Assembly (NCBI RefSeq): GCF_004798865.1
Contig: NW_025335268.1
Coordinates: forward strand, 80,812,468 to 80,876,467
Reading direction: 5' to 3'
Source of the DNA: Varanus komodoensis
Lineage: Eukaryota; Chordata; Lepidosauria; Squamata; Varanidae
DNA length: 64,000 nucleotides
Every line of letters begins with the position of its first letter. Within the stretch, counting starts at the first letter, position 1. Under the pieces are notes generated by a model. That model ran no database searches, was not told where the DNA came from, and saw only the letters and a program-made list of their open reading frames with translations. This document shows, one piece after another, positions 26,761-39,541 of the stretch. Made by a program: the position numbers and the translations under genes.

Positions 26761-27359
26761 GTCCTCTTTAAAATGCACCTTAAAAATGGTTGCATGTCCA
26801 GAAGCCATAATCCTTAGGGCAAGAAGCATTCAGATGAGAGCTTGGGAAGAAAATGGAATTTGCCAGCAAAGGAAACAGTCTGACTGATCTATGAATAAAT
26901 TACTTTTGAATCACTATTCATCAAAAGAGGATAGATTCATTGTTGTACTTTGTGATGTGCAAGTGCTGTTATAGTTCTGCATAGTCTACATTCAAATTTC
27001 AATCATTTAATAAGGAAAGGGGACAGTGCCAAGTAGTTTGGGACATACTGAATCCAGACAGGAGAAAATGGACAAAAAAATTGCTTAAACGTGCTACCAG
27101 CAATAGGTGAATAATACAGTCAATTATTTATGCCTGTGATAGCATAAACCCATTGCAAATTCCTTCATGTTGGGGACAAAAAGTTTAGATGAATGAAAAT
27201 CATCTTCTGAAGTTGCCTGTTTACAACCCTGCACACTTTTTTTAAAAAGTCCACACATTCCCAATGCATATACTTCAAAAATATATACTTGAAAATGTGC
27301 ATTTTTCAAAAACATGCATTTTCATGCTTTATCAGTGGATATAAAGCTTTATCAATGAC

Positions 27360-27575
27360 TGAGCCAGTATGGTATAGTGCTGAAGAGTGCAGGGACTCAG
27401 GCAGTTCCTGCTCAGCCATGGAACCACCTGGTGACAGGGCCAGTCAGACTCTCACCTTGACCTACCTCACAGGGTTGTTGTTGTGGGGATAAGATTGAGA
27501 GCAAGAGGAGAAGATTATGTAAGCCACTTTGAGTTCTTTGTAAGAAAAAATGCAGGCTAGAAATCAAATAAACAA
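27360..27575 (+). mobile_element. MIR-like SINE
   Basis: On the plus strand TATGGTATAGTGCTGAAGAG (tRNA-like start) is followed by TGCTCAGCCATGG, GTGACAGGGCCAGTCAGACT, TACCTCACAGGGTTGTTGTT, and a tail AAGCCACTTTGAGTTCTTTG with an AAAT repeat. The last part is the L2-derived 3' end of these SINEs. The B-box region is partly deleted. Confidence 0.75.
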
Positions 27576-29469
27576 ATAAATAAATCACACAGAAATGTGG
27601 ATTTTTCCTGCTGAAATGCACTGAAACAAGTAAGAAGTTGGAAATGAAAATCCCAAACTGAACTTTCAAGCAAATTGGGGAACTTTGGTGAGTCCAAACA
27701 TAGTGAGTCTCATCCTAGTAAAAAGAGTTAGGAACTATGGATTGATACTAGCTCAACTCTTCTTCTTCAGTTTTGTTGACAATAGCACCCTTACAGGAAT
27801 CCCAGAAAAAGCACCAACTTTGTTTTTTTTTCCCCTTCTCATGTCATTGCCTCCTTTTCCACAACTAAGCAGGATGAAATCCTTAATTGTCCACAAAATC
27901 AGCCATTAGGTACTCTTGTTCTCAGGTATTTCAATAATGGAAGGGTTGGCTCTTAGACTTGGGTGGGTAGCCAAACTAATTTTAATTGTAAAAATGTCAA
28001 TAGGAAGAACTTTTAAAATTTGAATTGATTTGCACACACACCAACATATGAACAAGGATACATGCATCCAGCTAACCTAGGTACATCTAGGTAGTGCCCC
28101 TATTTTATCTGGCTCCCTTCTAAGTAATAAATTACTGTATTGGCCCAGCTCTCTCAATTACTTCTTCAGTTCCAGCTACTGGTTCTTTATTTCCCCTAGA
28201 ACTCTATACTTCTGTCCTTTTTCTTTCTCCTTTTGAGCCCTTTTTACCTTAGACTCTTATCTTTTTCCCCTTTCTTCAGCTCCAGACAGTAGTTTCTTGA
28301 TAATTTCTGCAAACTGAGTTTCTGTTTGAACTGGCTTTTCTTCTTTCTTCCTCTAACCAGTTGATAAACAATACAATCTCCTGCCCTGATAAAGCACAAC
28401 TTCTAAACCTCTACATTCTAACTAAATCTTTGACCTTTTTGTACATACACAAAAAAGGTGAAAACCCCATTATATCCTAAACACATCTAACACAAAAATG
28501 GAAGACAGTTCCAGTTTTTTCAACTGCACAAAATGAACTTTAAAAAATGCATGTGAACTTAAAAAGTTTTAAAGTTCCGAATGAATCAAACTTAAGATCC
28601 TTTAAAAAAAAAAGAAAGAAACTCAAGGAAACTGAAATGGACATTTTATCCACCTTTCCATTAGGGCTACATGATTGCAAAGGAAGGAAAGATGGATGGA
28701 CGGAAGGATAGAAGGAAGGAGACAGGCAAGCAAGCTTATATTTTCAGGACTCTAGTATTATCTATGAAGTTTGAGACCAAATGTTGCCTAGCTATGATTT
28801 AGTACCTGGAGAAGTGACTGAAGCTACAGTCTGAAGTGGTATGTTTGTTCCAAAAAAAAAAAAAAAGGCTTTCTAGCTGGACAAAGAGTGGAAATGATAT
28901 TCTGAATTTAGATTATGGGAATCACTATTACATATTCATGAGCTAAATGAGAACCAGTTGTCAGGATAGCATTACTTTGGCTCTGCAGGAGGGAAGTTCA
29001 CAGCTGATGATTCATAGACTATTTATAAGAAAGAGCAGAACGTTGTCGGCATCATATCCAAGCATCTATAGTTTGATCAAAAGAAACATGTAAGGTAGGC
29101 ATAGAGTACTGTCAGGAACAAAACAGTGCTACAGGTGTTATTACGGATCAAAGTGACCGAAGAACTTATTGAAAAGACATGGAAGTTCAACTATTTAGTA
29201 TGCTGTAGAAATGACAAACGAGTACAATAGCCATTAAAAATACCACCCTTGGTTATGATAGTGCTATAGCCAAGTTACAGGCTGATGTTAATTAATGCTG
29301 ACTTCTATACGGTATATGCCATTATTAGTCCATGGATATTTGTCTCGTACAGGTTGAGTGCATTTAGTTTCTGTCATGTCCTATTCAAGGAGCTCAGGGA
29401 CCATTGTGGTATAAACAACCACAGCTCATTTTACCCTCATCTCAATTTATTATGCAAGAAAATCCTGAC

Positions 29470-29640
29470 AGTAAGAGCTATAATCAGAAGAACAGATTGC
29501 CTTGGAAAGTGACACCTTTTTAAAGCAGAGGCTGGATGGCCATCTATCAAGAATTCTCTAATAGTGGGTTTCCTGCATTGGTACAGGCTAGAATAGATGG
29601 GTTTTGTCTCTCCTGTGCTATCTTTAGTTGAGGTAACTCC
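29470..29640 (+). mobile_element. CR1 LINE 3' end fragment
   Basis: The segment around 29490-29560 (TTGCCTTGGAAAGTGACACC, then AAAGCAGAGGCTGGATGGCC and ATCTATC) is the well-known CR1 ORF2 end and start of 3' UTR. After it comes a degenerate TTTCCTGCATTGG...GAATAGATGGG region. The copy is short and 5' truncated, and its edges are approximate. Confidence 0.75.
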
Positions 29641-31699
29641 TTGTCGAAGGTCATTCCATTCATTTGCTCAGTATTAAGAATGAGTTTCCATATGCATGTT
29701 GATCACTTAATGAGTACAAAATCAAGTGAAGGCTGGGTATGAAAGAGACATCAGAAATAAAATACCATGGCTAGAAGCTTCATGTCACCTTCATTGTTTT
29801 GATGGGTATAGTTCACAAGGTCACCAAATCATCAAATGATTAATTGCAGAGTGAAGTATATTCAACTATGAATCACCTTTCAGTAAAGCTTTGAGCCTTA
29901 ATCTCAATTACTTAATTCCACAGTCCTAGACACTGCATTACCTTCTAACAATATCTCTGTTCAAATGTTATGAAACTACATACTTTGTCACATATTTAAA
30001 AAGAATTAATAAATAAAATAAAATTTAGGTGCCCATGTGCTTCATGGTGAAACTCCATTCATGGGCACCATTGGAGATGACTGCAGAAACCGTGTGAAGG
30101 ACCTCTGCATTAGGCTATCAGGTTTCCAGTTTGTATGGAAGCTTCCACTGATACTATGTTCACACTATATGCTCAGATGATTAGGGGGATCATCTAAATA
30201 TCCTATTTATTATTTTTAAATATGTGTACATATATTTTATGAAATACATACAACTTGCTATGAATTCTACATTAGCTTCAAGAAAATAGACTAAATCTCT
30301 AAATAAATGTCTATTTGAAGGGAACATCTATATGCCACCTACATTAACAGTGAAAACATTGGAAGGTCTTCAGTTCACTGAATTAAAAGAAGTGAATGTT
30401 TATCCTTCCAATTTTCTAATATTCATCATTTATGCTGAACATTGCTTAATTTACATAAAACAGGTAAATAATTTACTCTGTACATCAATTAATATAAAAG
30501 ACTATTTCTGTAGAAACTTTATCAGTGTAGTAACTTCTCCCACAGAAGAAGTAACTATTGCATATTGCCATTCTTTTATTATTTTGAAGAAGCATTTGCT
30601 GTAACAAACCACCAGCAATTGGCTGAACTGAAGAATACCTTATTAAAGTAATGTTATGGCATCCCATAGCCATGAAATTAAGGTTATTGCTGAATATATG
30701 CAATCTAAGGTCCATATATGTGACTGATGCCAATATGGTAACAGGTAGACATATTTTGCAGTGGTGCCTTCAATCTTTTTTAAAATTCGCAAGTGTGTCC
30801 AAGGGCCCAAACAGGACTCATGTTGGGAACCCTTGTTCTATACATGTCAATTATAGAGATATTTAGTGTGGGCCTGTTCCTATTTTAACAATGCCTAAAT
30901 AGAGTTCAAATTAATAAGCTTGTTAAATGCAACAGCAATGATGCAGTAGTTGATCACTTTTCATTCTGCTGAAGAAAAAACCAATGCTGATATAATTAGT
31001 CCAGATAAGAGAACCACTTTCTATGCTGAAATAGTGAACTTAGTGTTATATCTAAATAGTGTCCCAAACAGTGTCCCATTTAGTTTATGAAACTAAAATG
31101 TAAATATACTTCACAAATTGGGGGTAAAACCAAAGCTAGGATTCTCATCCTTGACTGCTAGTTGGCAATGTGCAGGGAGTTTATTTTATATGCAACTTCA
31201 GCAACATATTTGTCCTCTATACTCTGAAGTAACACAGTCTAGAAGTAGTTTTATTGTGTAATAACTTGCCTGTATAGACCCAGGCCAGCCTGTTCCATGA
31301 ATAAGAAGATATTCATACATTATATATGGCCACTTCACAGACAGTACTTGTCAAGCTCTATGACTAGTGAGACATCTGAAGAAGGAGATCGATTTTGGGT
31401 CATTCTGACTAAAATGCTGATTGTGTAGCTGAGCCAGGCAGGGCTGTCTGAGATGATGGAGATGCAGTAAAAATAGCGCACAAGAGGTATGTCCAACAAA
31501 AAACCAAAGGGAACATCTGTGTGTAACTATATTACTTTCAGTCAAGACACGAAGAAATGTCTGCCACATACTTGGTCAAGGTGTGAAAAATAATATTGAC
31601 CACACGTTAGGTTGGTAACACTTGAAGGTGATCAAAGGTAGAGTTTGGTTTGCTTAATTATTTTTTTAGTTATTACAACTAAAGAGACACCTTCCATAC

Positions 31700-31859
31700 C
31701 TGTCACTGGGGAGCGCTGCTCCAGCAAGCTTAACTATGGTGGGGAAGACATCCATATTGCTTGTTGGCTCATCAATATGTTGACCAGATTGAAGCAATCC
31801 AGGCCAGCGGAGAAGACCAGGCACTCGAATCCCACCTTCCCAATTTGTAGATTTTCCAC
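31700..31859 (-). CDS. STS: steroid sulfatase (STS), internal exon with GGK and [10 protein letters not shown] motifs
   Basis: This is a 160-bp exon on the minus strand. The acceptor ends TTTTGTCAG at 31860. The first two bases (GT) complete a Gly codon (G|GT). It reads [20 protein letters not shown], then [20 protein letters not shown], then GAALPSD, and ends GAC AG|GTATGG, a donor in phase 2. WEGGIRVPG and EPTSNMD are hallmark sulfatase blocks after the catalytic core. The lysine of the GGK segment matches the one that contacts the sulfate group in human STS (Lys368, from memory). The phases match the exons on either side exactly, so the three pieces join without change of frame. The reading continues past the donor into intron only by chance. 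Confidence 0.95.
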
Positions 31860-33304
31860 CTGACAAAAGTGAAGATAATCATTCTCTTCAATGACCTCAT
31901 TTTCCATGAACAGAGCCCCCTGTGTGAAGGCAAAAACTTCTGCTGATCTGCTGCTGTTGTTACTGATCTGACAATGGTTGGTCAAGAAAGGGGCAATCCA
32001 GGGGTATGAAGAAGAGGCCATGGATCCCAAGGTTCCTCATTCTTCTCCCATCCCTGACAAGCACAACCAAAACTAAGGCAGAAACACTTGTTTCCTGCCA
32101 AAGCAAAGGTAAGAAAAAGCAAGTTCAATTTTACTATTAAAGTTACTGTTGTTTAATAGCCAAAAGTTACTGTATTTATACTGATAGCTCTCTGATGATT
32201 AACAACTATTTATATAAATCAATAAGATACATAAAATACAAGTACAATGAATACACCATAAAATGAACTACAACGGTTGGTATTAATGGAAAGAAATAAC
32301 AAATTCTGTATAGAGGCTAGAAAAGGGGGGGGGGCAGGTAAATTGCCTTTCTCCACCTGGCTTGCATATATCAACAGAACTAACAGAGCTTAGGAAATGG
32401 TGATTCTCTCCCACTTCATGAAAAAGCATATCCTGTTTCTCTTTAAAATCAGTGTGCAGGATTATGAACTATGCATTCTTTTGTAATGGTTTTTCCAATA
32501 TGCAAGTGGACACACAGAATTCTGTGCTCTTCAGGAAAGTTGACTCCATGAAGTGAGACATCTGAATTGCAATGACCGCCATGGAAGGCTGAAGTGGCAG
32601 GAGTATCAGGATTCAGGTTGTAGAGTGGTTTCCTAATTGAAGCCTTTAATTATAGCTGTTCCTGGATTCTATAACATGATGCCCATGAGCACCAAAGCAC
32701 CCAGCCAGACCTCTCTTGGCACCTGCTTGGGTTCTTGTCCATCCTCATTCTTATTTGATTACTTAGCATGTTTTGTAATTAAACTTCTTAACTGGGAGGC
32801 TGCAGTGCAAAGTAGTGCCTTCCAGCAACCTCTTTATTTGACTTCAAATGAATGGTATCGGGTTTCATAGCTCAGGTTCTACGTCTGACTATACTTAGGC
32901 TCTTGGGCAAATTCATTTTTCTTTTAATCTCCTCAGTTTGCTTTCTGGAAAATTAGTATTTTGGGGCTTGTCATGCCTATTATGGCAGCCCTTTTGTGAG
33001 AAAACCCTGACATATCATCAAAACTTTGAATGTCCACCAGTGCAAAATTTGGTGATAAATTCTAAAACAGCACCAATGCCTACATGCAAGGATGGCTGGA
33101 AGGTTTACACTAATCTCACATAGGCAAACACAAATAATTCCGTTGGAAGGATAAAATGATAACGTTAATATATTACTTAGTGCAAGATCAAGTCCCAAGT
33201 CTTTGTGATTCAAATTGTGATCAATGATGCATTTTGAAAGGTAAAAGCCTATGAACTGAAAGCAAGGAATCTGTGACAATCGTGTGTCCTTTATCAAGTG
33301 GAGA

Positions 33305-33348
33305 GGGAAGGGAAGGGAAGGGAAGGGAAGGGAAGGGAAGGGAAGGGT
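33305..33348. repeat. GGGAA pentanucleotide microsatellite
   Basis: About nine units of GGGAA without interruption, giving strong purine strand asymmetry. Confidence 0.97.
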
Positions 33349-35430
33349 TGTCATATTTGCATCTCTCCAAAAGGCACAAAGAGGCTACCAAATTCTTTTT
33401 TAAAAAAATATGTAGAGTCATGATCTGGATTAGCTCTGCCCTTCCTCTCCTCAGAAAATAGTATCAACTTGGTGTGCTTTGGTAGTGCAAGTGACAGTAA
33501 TAGATAAACAAAAGAAAAATGAACAGCAGGAAAAGGCATAGTTTAAGATTTTCTGCTGCCAAGAAAAGGCTAAAGTAATTGTGTAGTTTAGGAAGGAAAA
33601 AAAGTTGACTAGATTTGTGGTCCTGTATACAATTGTCTTTAAGGAAATGTTATTGATTTATAGTAGACTGGGTACGATTGCACTGCAAAGCCAACCTATT
33701 AAAGATAGATGAAATTAGGGCCAATGCAATGGATAAAAAGATTCCTCTTCCCACTCAAGCTAAAATGAGGATTAGTAAGGATATGGAGGAGAGGCTTGTC
33801 CATAGAGGTGAAATGGAACCTCTGTTTAAAGATGCAGTCTATCTCAGAATTCCAGTTTCTAACCCTTCCCAGAGGCATCTGGATGCCCGAAATACAGTGA
33901 TAGACTAAATCTACTTTGGTACAGCAACTCTTATTGAATATTTATATTCATATTTGCATAGATGCTAGCAAATACATTTTCCACACTTAACATTATTTAA
34001 TGCACTTCTAAAAAGCAGTTCCCCTTTCTACTGTTTGTGAGTAATTACAGCCAACAGCTTTGTTGGCTGCATTTTTTACCATACAGTACAGTCCTAGAGC
34101 ATGTTGTCTTTATTGCTGAAATGCCATTGGAGTGAAGAGAGAAAGAAACAAAAATAAAGGCATTTGCTTCATGAGAGAATGAAGAGCAAACATTCATTTC
34201 TAAAGCAGAGAAAACCTTGATGATTTCAAGTCTAGAAAACATTATGTCTGGCTGGAATGCATTAGCCAGAAAAACCCCAACTGAATTTCATAAAAGAAAA
34301 ACAAAGAAGAAGTAAAACGATCTATTATTTCTAGAAATGAAAGGATTATGTGTTCCATATTTTTCTGAAAACAATGACAATAGTAAAAGTTGTATACTCT
34401 TGACAGGATAATAGACATTAAATATAGAATCAAAGTGGTGGTAGTTTGGGGAGGGGGTTGCAAAGTCTGGATGGCACTTTAGGAATGCAATATCCTCTGG
34501 TGAATAAAAGTGTTGGCTCAAGGGCAGTCTTTTGTTTCATGTCAGTACAGCACTTAACACAACTGGAAGAGCGGAAAACTTTAGGAGTTGAAAGGACCCT
34601 TAAAACAAATGCTCAAGTGTTGATTTCTGGCCTACCAGAAATAAACCAGGTACATGTGAGTTATATCAGCTCTTATCCCCCTGCATCACCACACGCACAC
34701 ACTTTTAGGTTTCAGATAGGCTAATATTGTTGATGATACATAGATTGCAACATAATAATAAGGAACAAAGCTATTTGAAAATCTAAAGCTATAGACTAGG
34801 TAAAGCAGAGCCTGCTTGTAGGGCAAAACCAACAAAGGCAGTGAAAGGACAGGTGCAGGGAGCTTGCTTCCCCATCCCTGCCAGGAGGAACCCTTCTGTC
34901 CAATGGCAGTTGCTCTGGCACTACAGACATAAGGAGAAAGAATGTTCTGGCCCATCATCAGCCAAAGGAATGAGAGCCACTGATGGTGACATCAACGAGG
35001 TAAGATCAGCCTGGCCCAAAATGTGTTTAGAAGCCCACTTTGTTCTGGCTAAAACAAGAACAATAAAAACTCATTCTCCTCCACTACCTTTCTTCATCTC
35101 CGCCTCTGTTCATCCCTTGTGAGACTCATCCTTTTTGCTTGTTATCCTGATAGCAGTGCCTGCCTGTCCGTCCATCTCTCCATCTGCCTTCCTGTCTATT
35201 GCAGAGCGTACATTGGGAGGTAATGACTGGATGACTCCATAAGGCCAGTCGTCACTCATTTTGGCCAGCAGCTGTGAAGAGCGCTCAGCTGACTCCCAAG
35301 GCAGCTGAGGCAATCACAGCTGCCCCTGTCTGGCGTTGCAGCCCCTTGGCAGCAACACTGGCAGGGCAGGGCAGGGCAGGGGCATCCCAAGCCACATGGT
35401 GGTAGGCTGAGCAAAGCACGGCTTGCTGCA

Positions 35431-35515
35431 CCATCTGGCACTGCTGCTGTGAAGCAGTCACAGTGCCAGATGGCAGGTGTGCACTTCTCAGCCTACTCAA
35501 GAGCAGGCTGAGAAG
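35431..35515. repeat. Two adjacent hairpins in GC-richer block
   Basis: CCATCTGGCACTG (35431-35443) pairs perfectly with CAGTGCCAGATGG (35461-35473), and a second stem CTGCT/AGCAG lies inside the loop. Next, CTTCTCAGCCT (35484-35494) pairs with AGGCTGAGAAG (35505-35515). Both stems lie in a GC-richer stretch (about 35100-35580) with no recognised gene. Confidence 0.85.
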
Positions 35516-37644
35516 AGTGAGACCAGGTCCCACACCTGCTGCCAAGATCAGCTGCACCTCTGCTGAGATCAGCAGCTACCGCTTTATCACTAAAAGCTCT
35601 TTTGCTTCAATATTGGTTCCAATCTGGCTGCACGTAACAATAAATAATTGAGTTCCAATTGTGCGGATGTGTTGAGAGCTTTCGAGCCAGACTAGTGCCA
35701 ATTACTGCTGAGTAGATTTCAGCATCCCAGATGAGAGGGTTAATTGGGTGGATTCATGGTCATTGGCAGAATATTTATTATTGAGAATCCTCAAAACTAT
35801 ACTGCAAAAACTATACTGATTGAAAATTACAGTCTAATTTCTGTTTATATAAATGAATAATAGCATGTCCTGAATTATAATTGCCATATACACCACTATG
35901 CTGTTTTTCTTTACTTTTTCTTTCTGTTTACTGCAGCCCTGAATAGAAAATGTCAGTATTTAGGAGAAAGGACCCCAATAATCCTAATTTTCAGCATGAA
36001 GGAGAGTAGTGTCAAAAAAGGGGTGGGAATAAACACAGGTATATTTAAACATATACCTTTCTGAATTCAAGTTTCTTGATCTAAAATCCTGAAGACCATG
36101 TTGTACTTTGCCACTGAGCAAGTGAGACAAAGGAAAAAGCTAAATACAGTTTTGAATTTTTAAACAGAAAGTATGGTAAGCAGCTTTTGTCAGGACTGCA
36201 AAGCAACTAATAGAACATGAATGTCTCCCAGATTCTTTCTCACTGCAGCATGACAAACAAAGATAAGTTAGGAGGGAGTATTAAAGGAAAAGAGACAAGG
36301 TTATATAGAAGGGAGTAGGTTTAATTCTGTAGGACTAAAGTGAGGCTGAAGTCTCACAAGCCATGTCTAAGATATTTTTGTGCCTGAGGCATAACATTAA
36401 ATGGCTCCCTATACTCAAGTCAAGCTGCACAGTAGCTGAGGCCAATCTAGTTTATTTTGGCACCTGAAAACACCACAAGACCTCTTCTCCCTTCCCTGGC
36501 AGTAATATTACTATCATCATAAATCAAATGCCTATTAATTTGCTGTCATTTTGTGACACTCTAACTAGTTGTATAAGAAATGCTATTCCTTTAGATTTTC
36601 CAGTATGGCTGGCATTCACCCCTATTTACAAACAAGGCTCTGCATTGTGCTAAGGACAAATCTTGCTCTCCATCCTCACATTGTGTGGTCCAGCTCTCAT
36701 TGGCATCACACCTGCAGAAAATTGCAAATGGATGTCTGTGTGCCAAATGCACAGCTTCCCTGAGAATACTTGCAATATGCAAGACCTCCCTCGACAAGCA
36801 CCTGATCTGTAACAATGGCAGACATTTTGCTTGTAATAAATAAAGGCTCCTTGGTCACAATCATGTTCTTCCTGTGTTTCTTTCACATGGGCTGATAAGC
36901 ATACTCGCTACTCATTACCAAAATATCCACAATTTTCTATTGCCATTTTGTTGGGCCTGACTCATATAGATTGCCAGAGGAGAAATGCTAGTGTAGAAAG
37001 GAATCATGTAATTCATCCAACTTATGGGCTTCCTTATAGACATTACAGAGCAATGCGGGATCACATGTAGCCACGGGGAAATAGCAACCATGTCACTATG
37101 GCAACCTAGGGATGGTACCTGCTCCCCTCACCCCCCAGCAGTAATCTTATTTAAAATTTTGAATCACATTTTTCAACATGTCTCATTTAATGGCCTAGCC
37201 ATACAGACTTTGGATGATAGGAATTATACAATCATTTGTTTGATTTTTTTCCTGAAATTAAATTCCAAAAATACTTTATAAACAGACACAAGCAGAATTT
37301 TGATATGACTGCCTAGCCTCTCTTGTGCTTGACAAGCTCATTAAACTAATTAGAGACTAAATTTCAGAAGCTGATGTAGCTCTGCTCCCTCTGATATGAA
37401 AAGTCAAGCCTTGCATTCATTTATGAATCAAAAAGCATGAGATGTTACAGTTAAAAATGGGAAAAGTGAACATAGAAGTTATACAAGCAGATGAATGTTC
37501 ATGAATTACTGTGATTTTGTGTCCAGCACTAGAAACTTTGCAGAGGTTGAGATGCTTTGGGGTCTTGGGAAAGGAAAAACTTCAGGCTACAGAGAGTTGA
37601 TTACCAGTCCTGCCCTCCACAGCTTTTTTCTTCATTACACTTGC

Positions 37645-37880
37645 CCCAGGTATAGCATACAGAGTATTGGATTCAGGACCTGGGAGATCTGAGTTCTGGT
37701 CCCTACTCAGCCATGAAACTCATTGGGTTGCTTTGGGCCAGTCACTCACTCTCAGCCCAACGTACATCATAAGGTTGTTGCTGTGAGGAGAAAATAGAGC
37801 TATGAAAACTGCCTCACTTATATTGTGGGTTCCTCACAAGATTAAAAAGGTGGGATATAAATGCAGTAATGTGTACACAC
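37645..37880 (+). mobile_element. MIR-like SINE
   Basis: This is the best-preserved copy of the family here. Its order is box A-like GTATAGCATACAGAGTATTG, box B-like GAGTTCTGGTCCC, CTCAGCCATGAAACTCATTG, GGGCCAGTCACTCACTCTCA, AAGGTTGTTGCTGTGAGGAG and the L2-type tail AAAAGGTGGGATATAAATGC. Confidence 0.8.
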
Positions 37881-39238
37881 ACACATACATATTGCCTGTA
37901 GCACATTAGTTAAACTTTGTACGAAATGTACAGTTTGCTGCTGACTGATGATTCTTCTTCTGAAGTTTGAACATGGGAATCTGCCTTTATCCTAGAGTGC
38001 TTCCAGATAAGGCTTTTAGCATGCAATCTCACTGCTTAACTCATCAAAACTTATGGAGTGGAGTCCAGATGACATTGTTTTTTCTTGCCATCCTTTTTTT
38101 TCCCCTTGCTACTTCTGCCTTTTTCTTACCAGAGAAAATGTGTTAAGGAATAGATAGTAGCACAATGCCTTCTGATTGTTTGCACTAGGATCTTTCTATT
38201 TGGGATGCCCCTAAGGATGCCACAATGTCCTAAAAAAATCCTACAATACCCAGCATGGCCCAGGCAGCACAGTTTCTCCCTGGTTTGGCAGGGTGTTGGT
38301 GCTGTGGACTTGGCAATCTTCTAAGCTAAAATGAAGAAACTTGGAGGGTTTTGCCATCTCTATCCACAATGGCTTCCCACAGCCAGTTCCAATGACTTCA
38401 AGACTGCTTCGATGTGTTTGCTTTGTTCATATACTCTTGAATAGATTTAAGATGGAGAAAAACTACTCTGCCACACCATTTTTATGTTGTTTGCTTGTTC
38501 TCTTTTGCCCAGCTTGGTGTGACCCTCGCTATATCCAAAAGTTAACCTGTTCACTCTTACTTTGTGATATGTTCTCCATGCTCTGGTTTAGTCTTCCTAA
38601 CATTTGTGTGAAGTGGGGCAGGGAAGGCATGTCATGTGGCCAAACTGTTAGGCAAATATAAAACTAGAATGATATTGCTGTCTATTCTTGAAGATTGAGA
38701 CATGGGTGGATGTGATAAATAAATAAGTTTGTTGTGAGAAGAAATAAATCTAATGGGTGTTGTTGACAGACACTGCATGGTAAGTTTAGAAGAATTACTA
38801 GAAGGTAGCTGAAATAAGCAACATTATACATAATGTGTTGAATCGCAAACACATTACCAAAATGCACACACTTAGCAGGGATATCCCAAGATGTTTTTCT
38901 GTCTGAGGCAAAGGGCATCTGCTTCCTTCCATGTGCAGAAGCTGGTCATATTGGTAATTGAATATCACTTCGACTTTGCCAAAGGAACAACCTACACCTC
39001 CTGGGAACAACACAGCTCTGCTTGAAATCATCTCACTACTGTCATCACTCTCCTGAACATGCCCCCTGAAGTAGGTGCCTTCCTCTGCCTAATCTTGGAG
39101 CCAGCCTCACATATGATGTTGTGATGTTCTAGGAGTTTAAACACTCACAGACTTGTTCTTAATATCCATTCTTCTTCATTTTTATAAACTTCGATCCAGG
39201 TTAGTGCACATGTGACTGACAGGTTGTTGGATTACCGC

Positions 39239-39277
39239 ATCCATCATCCACACCATTGAATAGGGTGGATGATGGAT
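39239..39277. repeat. 13-bp hairpin near STS exon
   Basis: ATCCATCATCCAC (39239-39251) and GTGGATGATGGAT (39265-39277) are perfect inverted copies with a 13-nt loop. It lies 127 bp downstream (in gene direction) of the donor site of the FTSDQGAH exon. Confidence 0.9.
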
Positions 39278-39403
39278 ACTGAGATGCAGTAACATCTGTG
39301 GCACTACATGCTCCCCACACCTAATGTATTCTTTTACATTTGTAGTTGTACCCATATTCGATCTCTTACAATTCTATGATTCTAAGCAGTGGCCAACTTA
39401 TAC

Positions 39404-39541
39404 CTTTATATATTCCATTACAGCCACCATGAACTTCTCCATTACTTGATATCTCTTCAAGATGAGCCCCTTGGTCAGATGTGAAGTACACAAGTGTCTT
39501 CTCACTTAGTTTCCATTGGTCTAATACATGGAGAACCTGTC
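39404..39541 (-). CDS. STS: steroid sulfatase (STS), exon with the FTSDQGAH catalytic motif
   Basis: This is a 138-bp exon on the minus strand, the most upstream STS exon in the window. The acceptor ends TTTTTAAAG at 39542. The exon starts in phase 1 (GA completing a codon, probably Gly) and ends AAA G|GTATAA in phase 1. It encodes [20 protein letters not shown], then [20 protein letters not shown], then NGIYK. The Asp-Gln of FTSDQGAH corresponds to the calcium-binding Asp342/Gln343 of human STS (residue numbers from memory). The Gln and the QGAH context are STS-like, whereas ARSD, ARSE and ARSH carry DHGGH or DNGGH. Earlier exons with the formylglycine cysteine and the two-helix membrane hairpin must lie beyond position 64000. 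Confidence 0.94.

Larger units (their letters stand above)
22884..31699 (-). other. STS intron (8.8 kb)
   Basis: This intron lies between the GTATGG donor at 31699 and the TTATTCAG acceptor at 22884, minus strand. It holds an L2 3' end with a long TTTA tail (24085-24200), a tRNA-derived SINE (24800-24965), MIR-like SINEs (25035-25195, 27360-27575), an L2-type tail (26700-26760), a CR1 tail (29470-29640), a TG satellite (26245-26269) and a fragment at 23815-23875 of the common repeat also seen near 10.1 kb. The stretches 27600-29460 and 29650-31690 show nothing recognisable. Confidence 0.8.
31860..39403 (-). other. STS intron (7.5 kb)
   Basis: This intron lies between the GTATAA donor at 39403 and the TTTTGTCAG acceptor at 31860, minus strand. 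It contains a GGGAA satellite (33305-33348), a GC-richer block with two nested hairpins (35431-35515), a MIR-like SINE (37645-37880) and a hairpin at 39239-39277. I see no gene or identified element in 31900-33300, 33350-35100, 35600-37640 or 37890-39230. Confidence 0.8.

Noticed and set aside
32575-32830. Block around CCCATGAGCACCAAAGCACC
   Set aside because: It resembles a reptile interspersed repeat I have seen, but I could not confirm edges or a second copy in the window.
35110-35651. Several overlapping open frames in the GC-richer block
   Set aside because: All are short and mutually overlapping on both strands. Higher G+C alone keeps them open.
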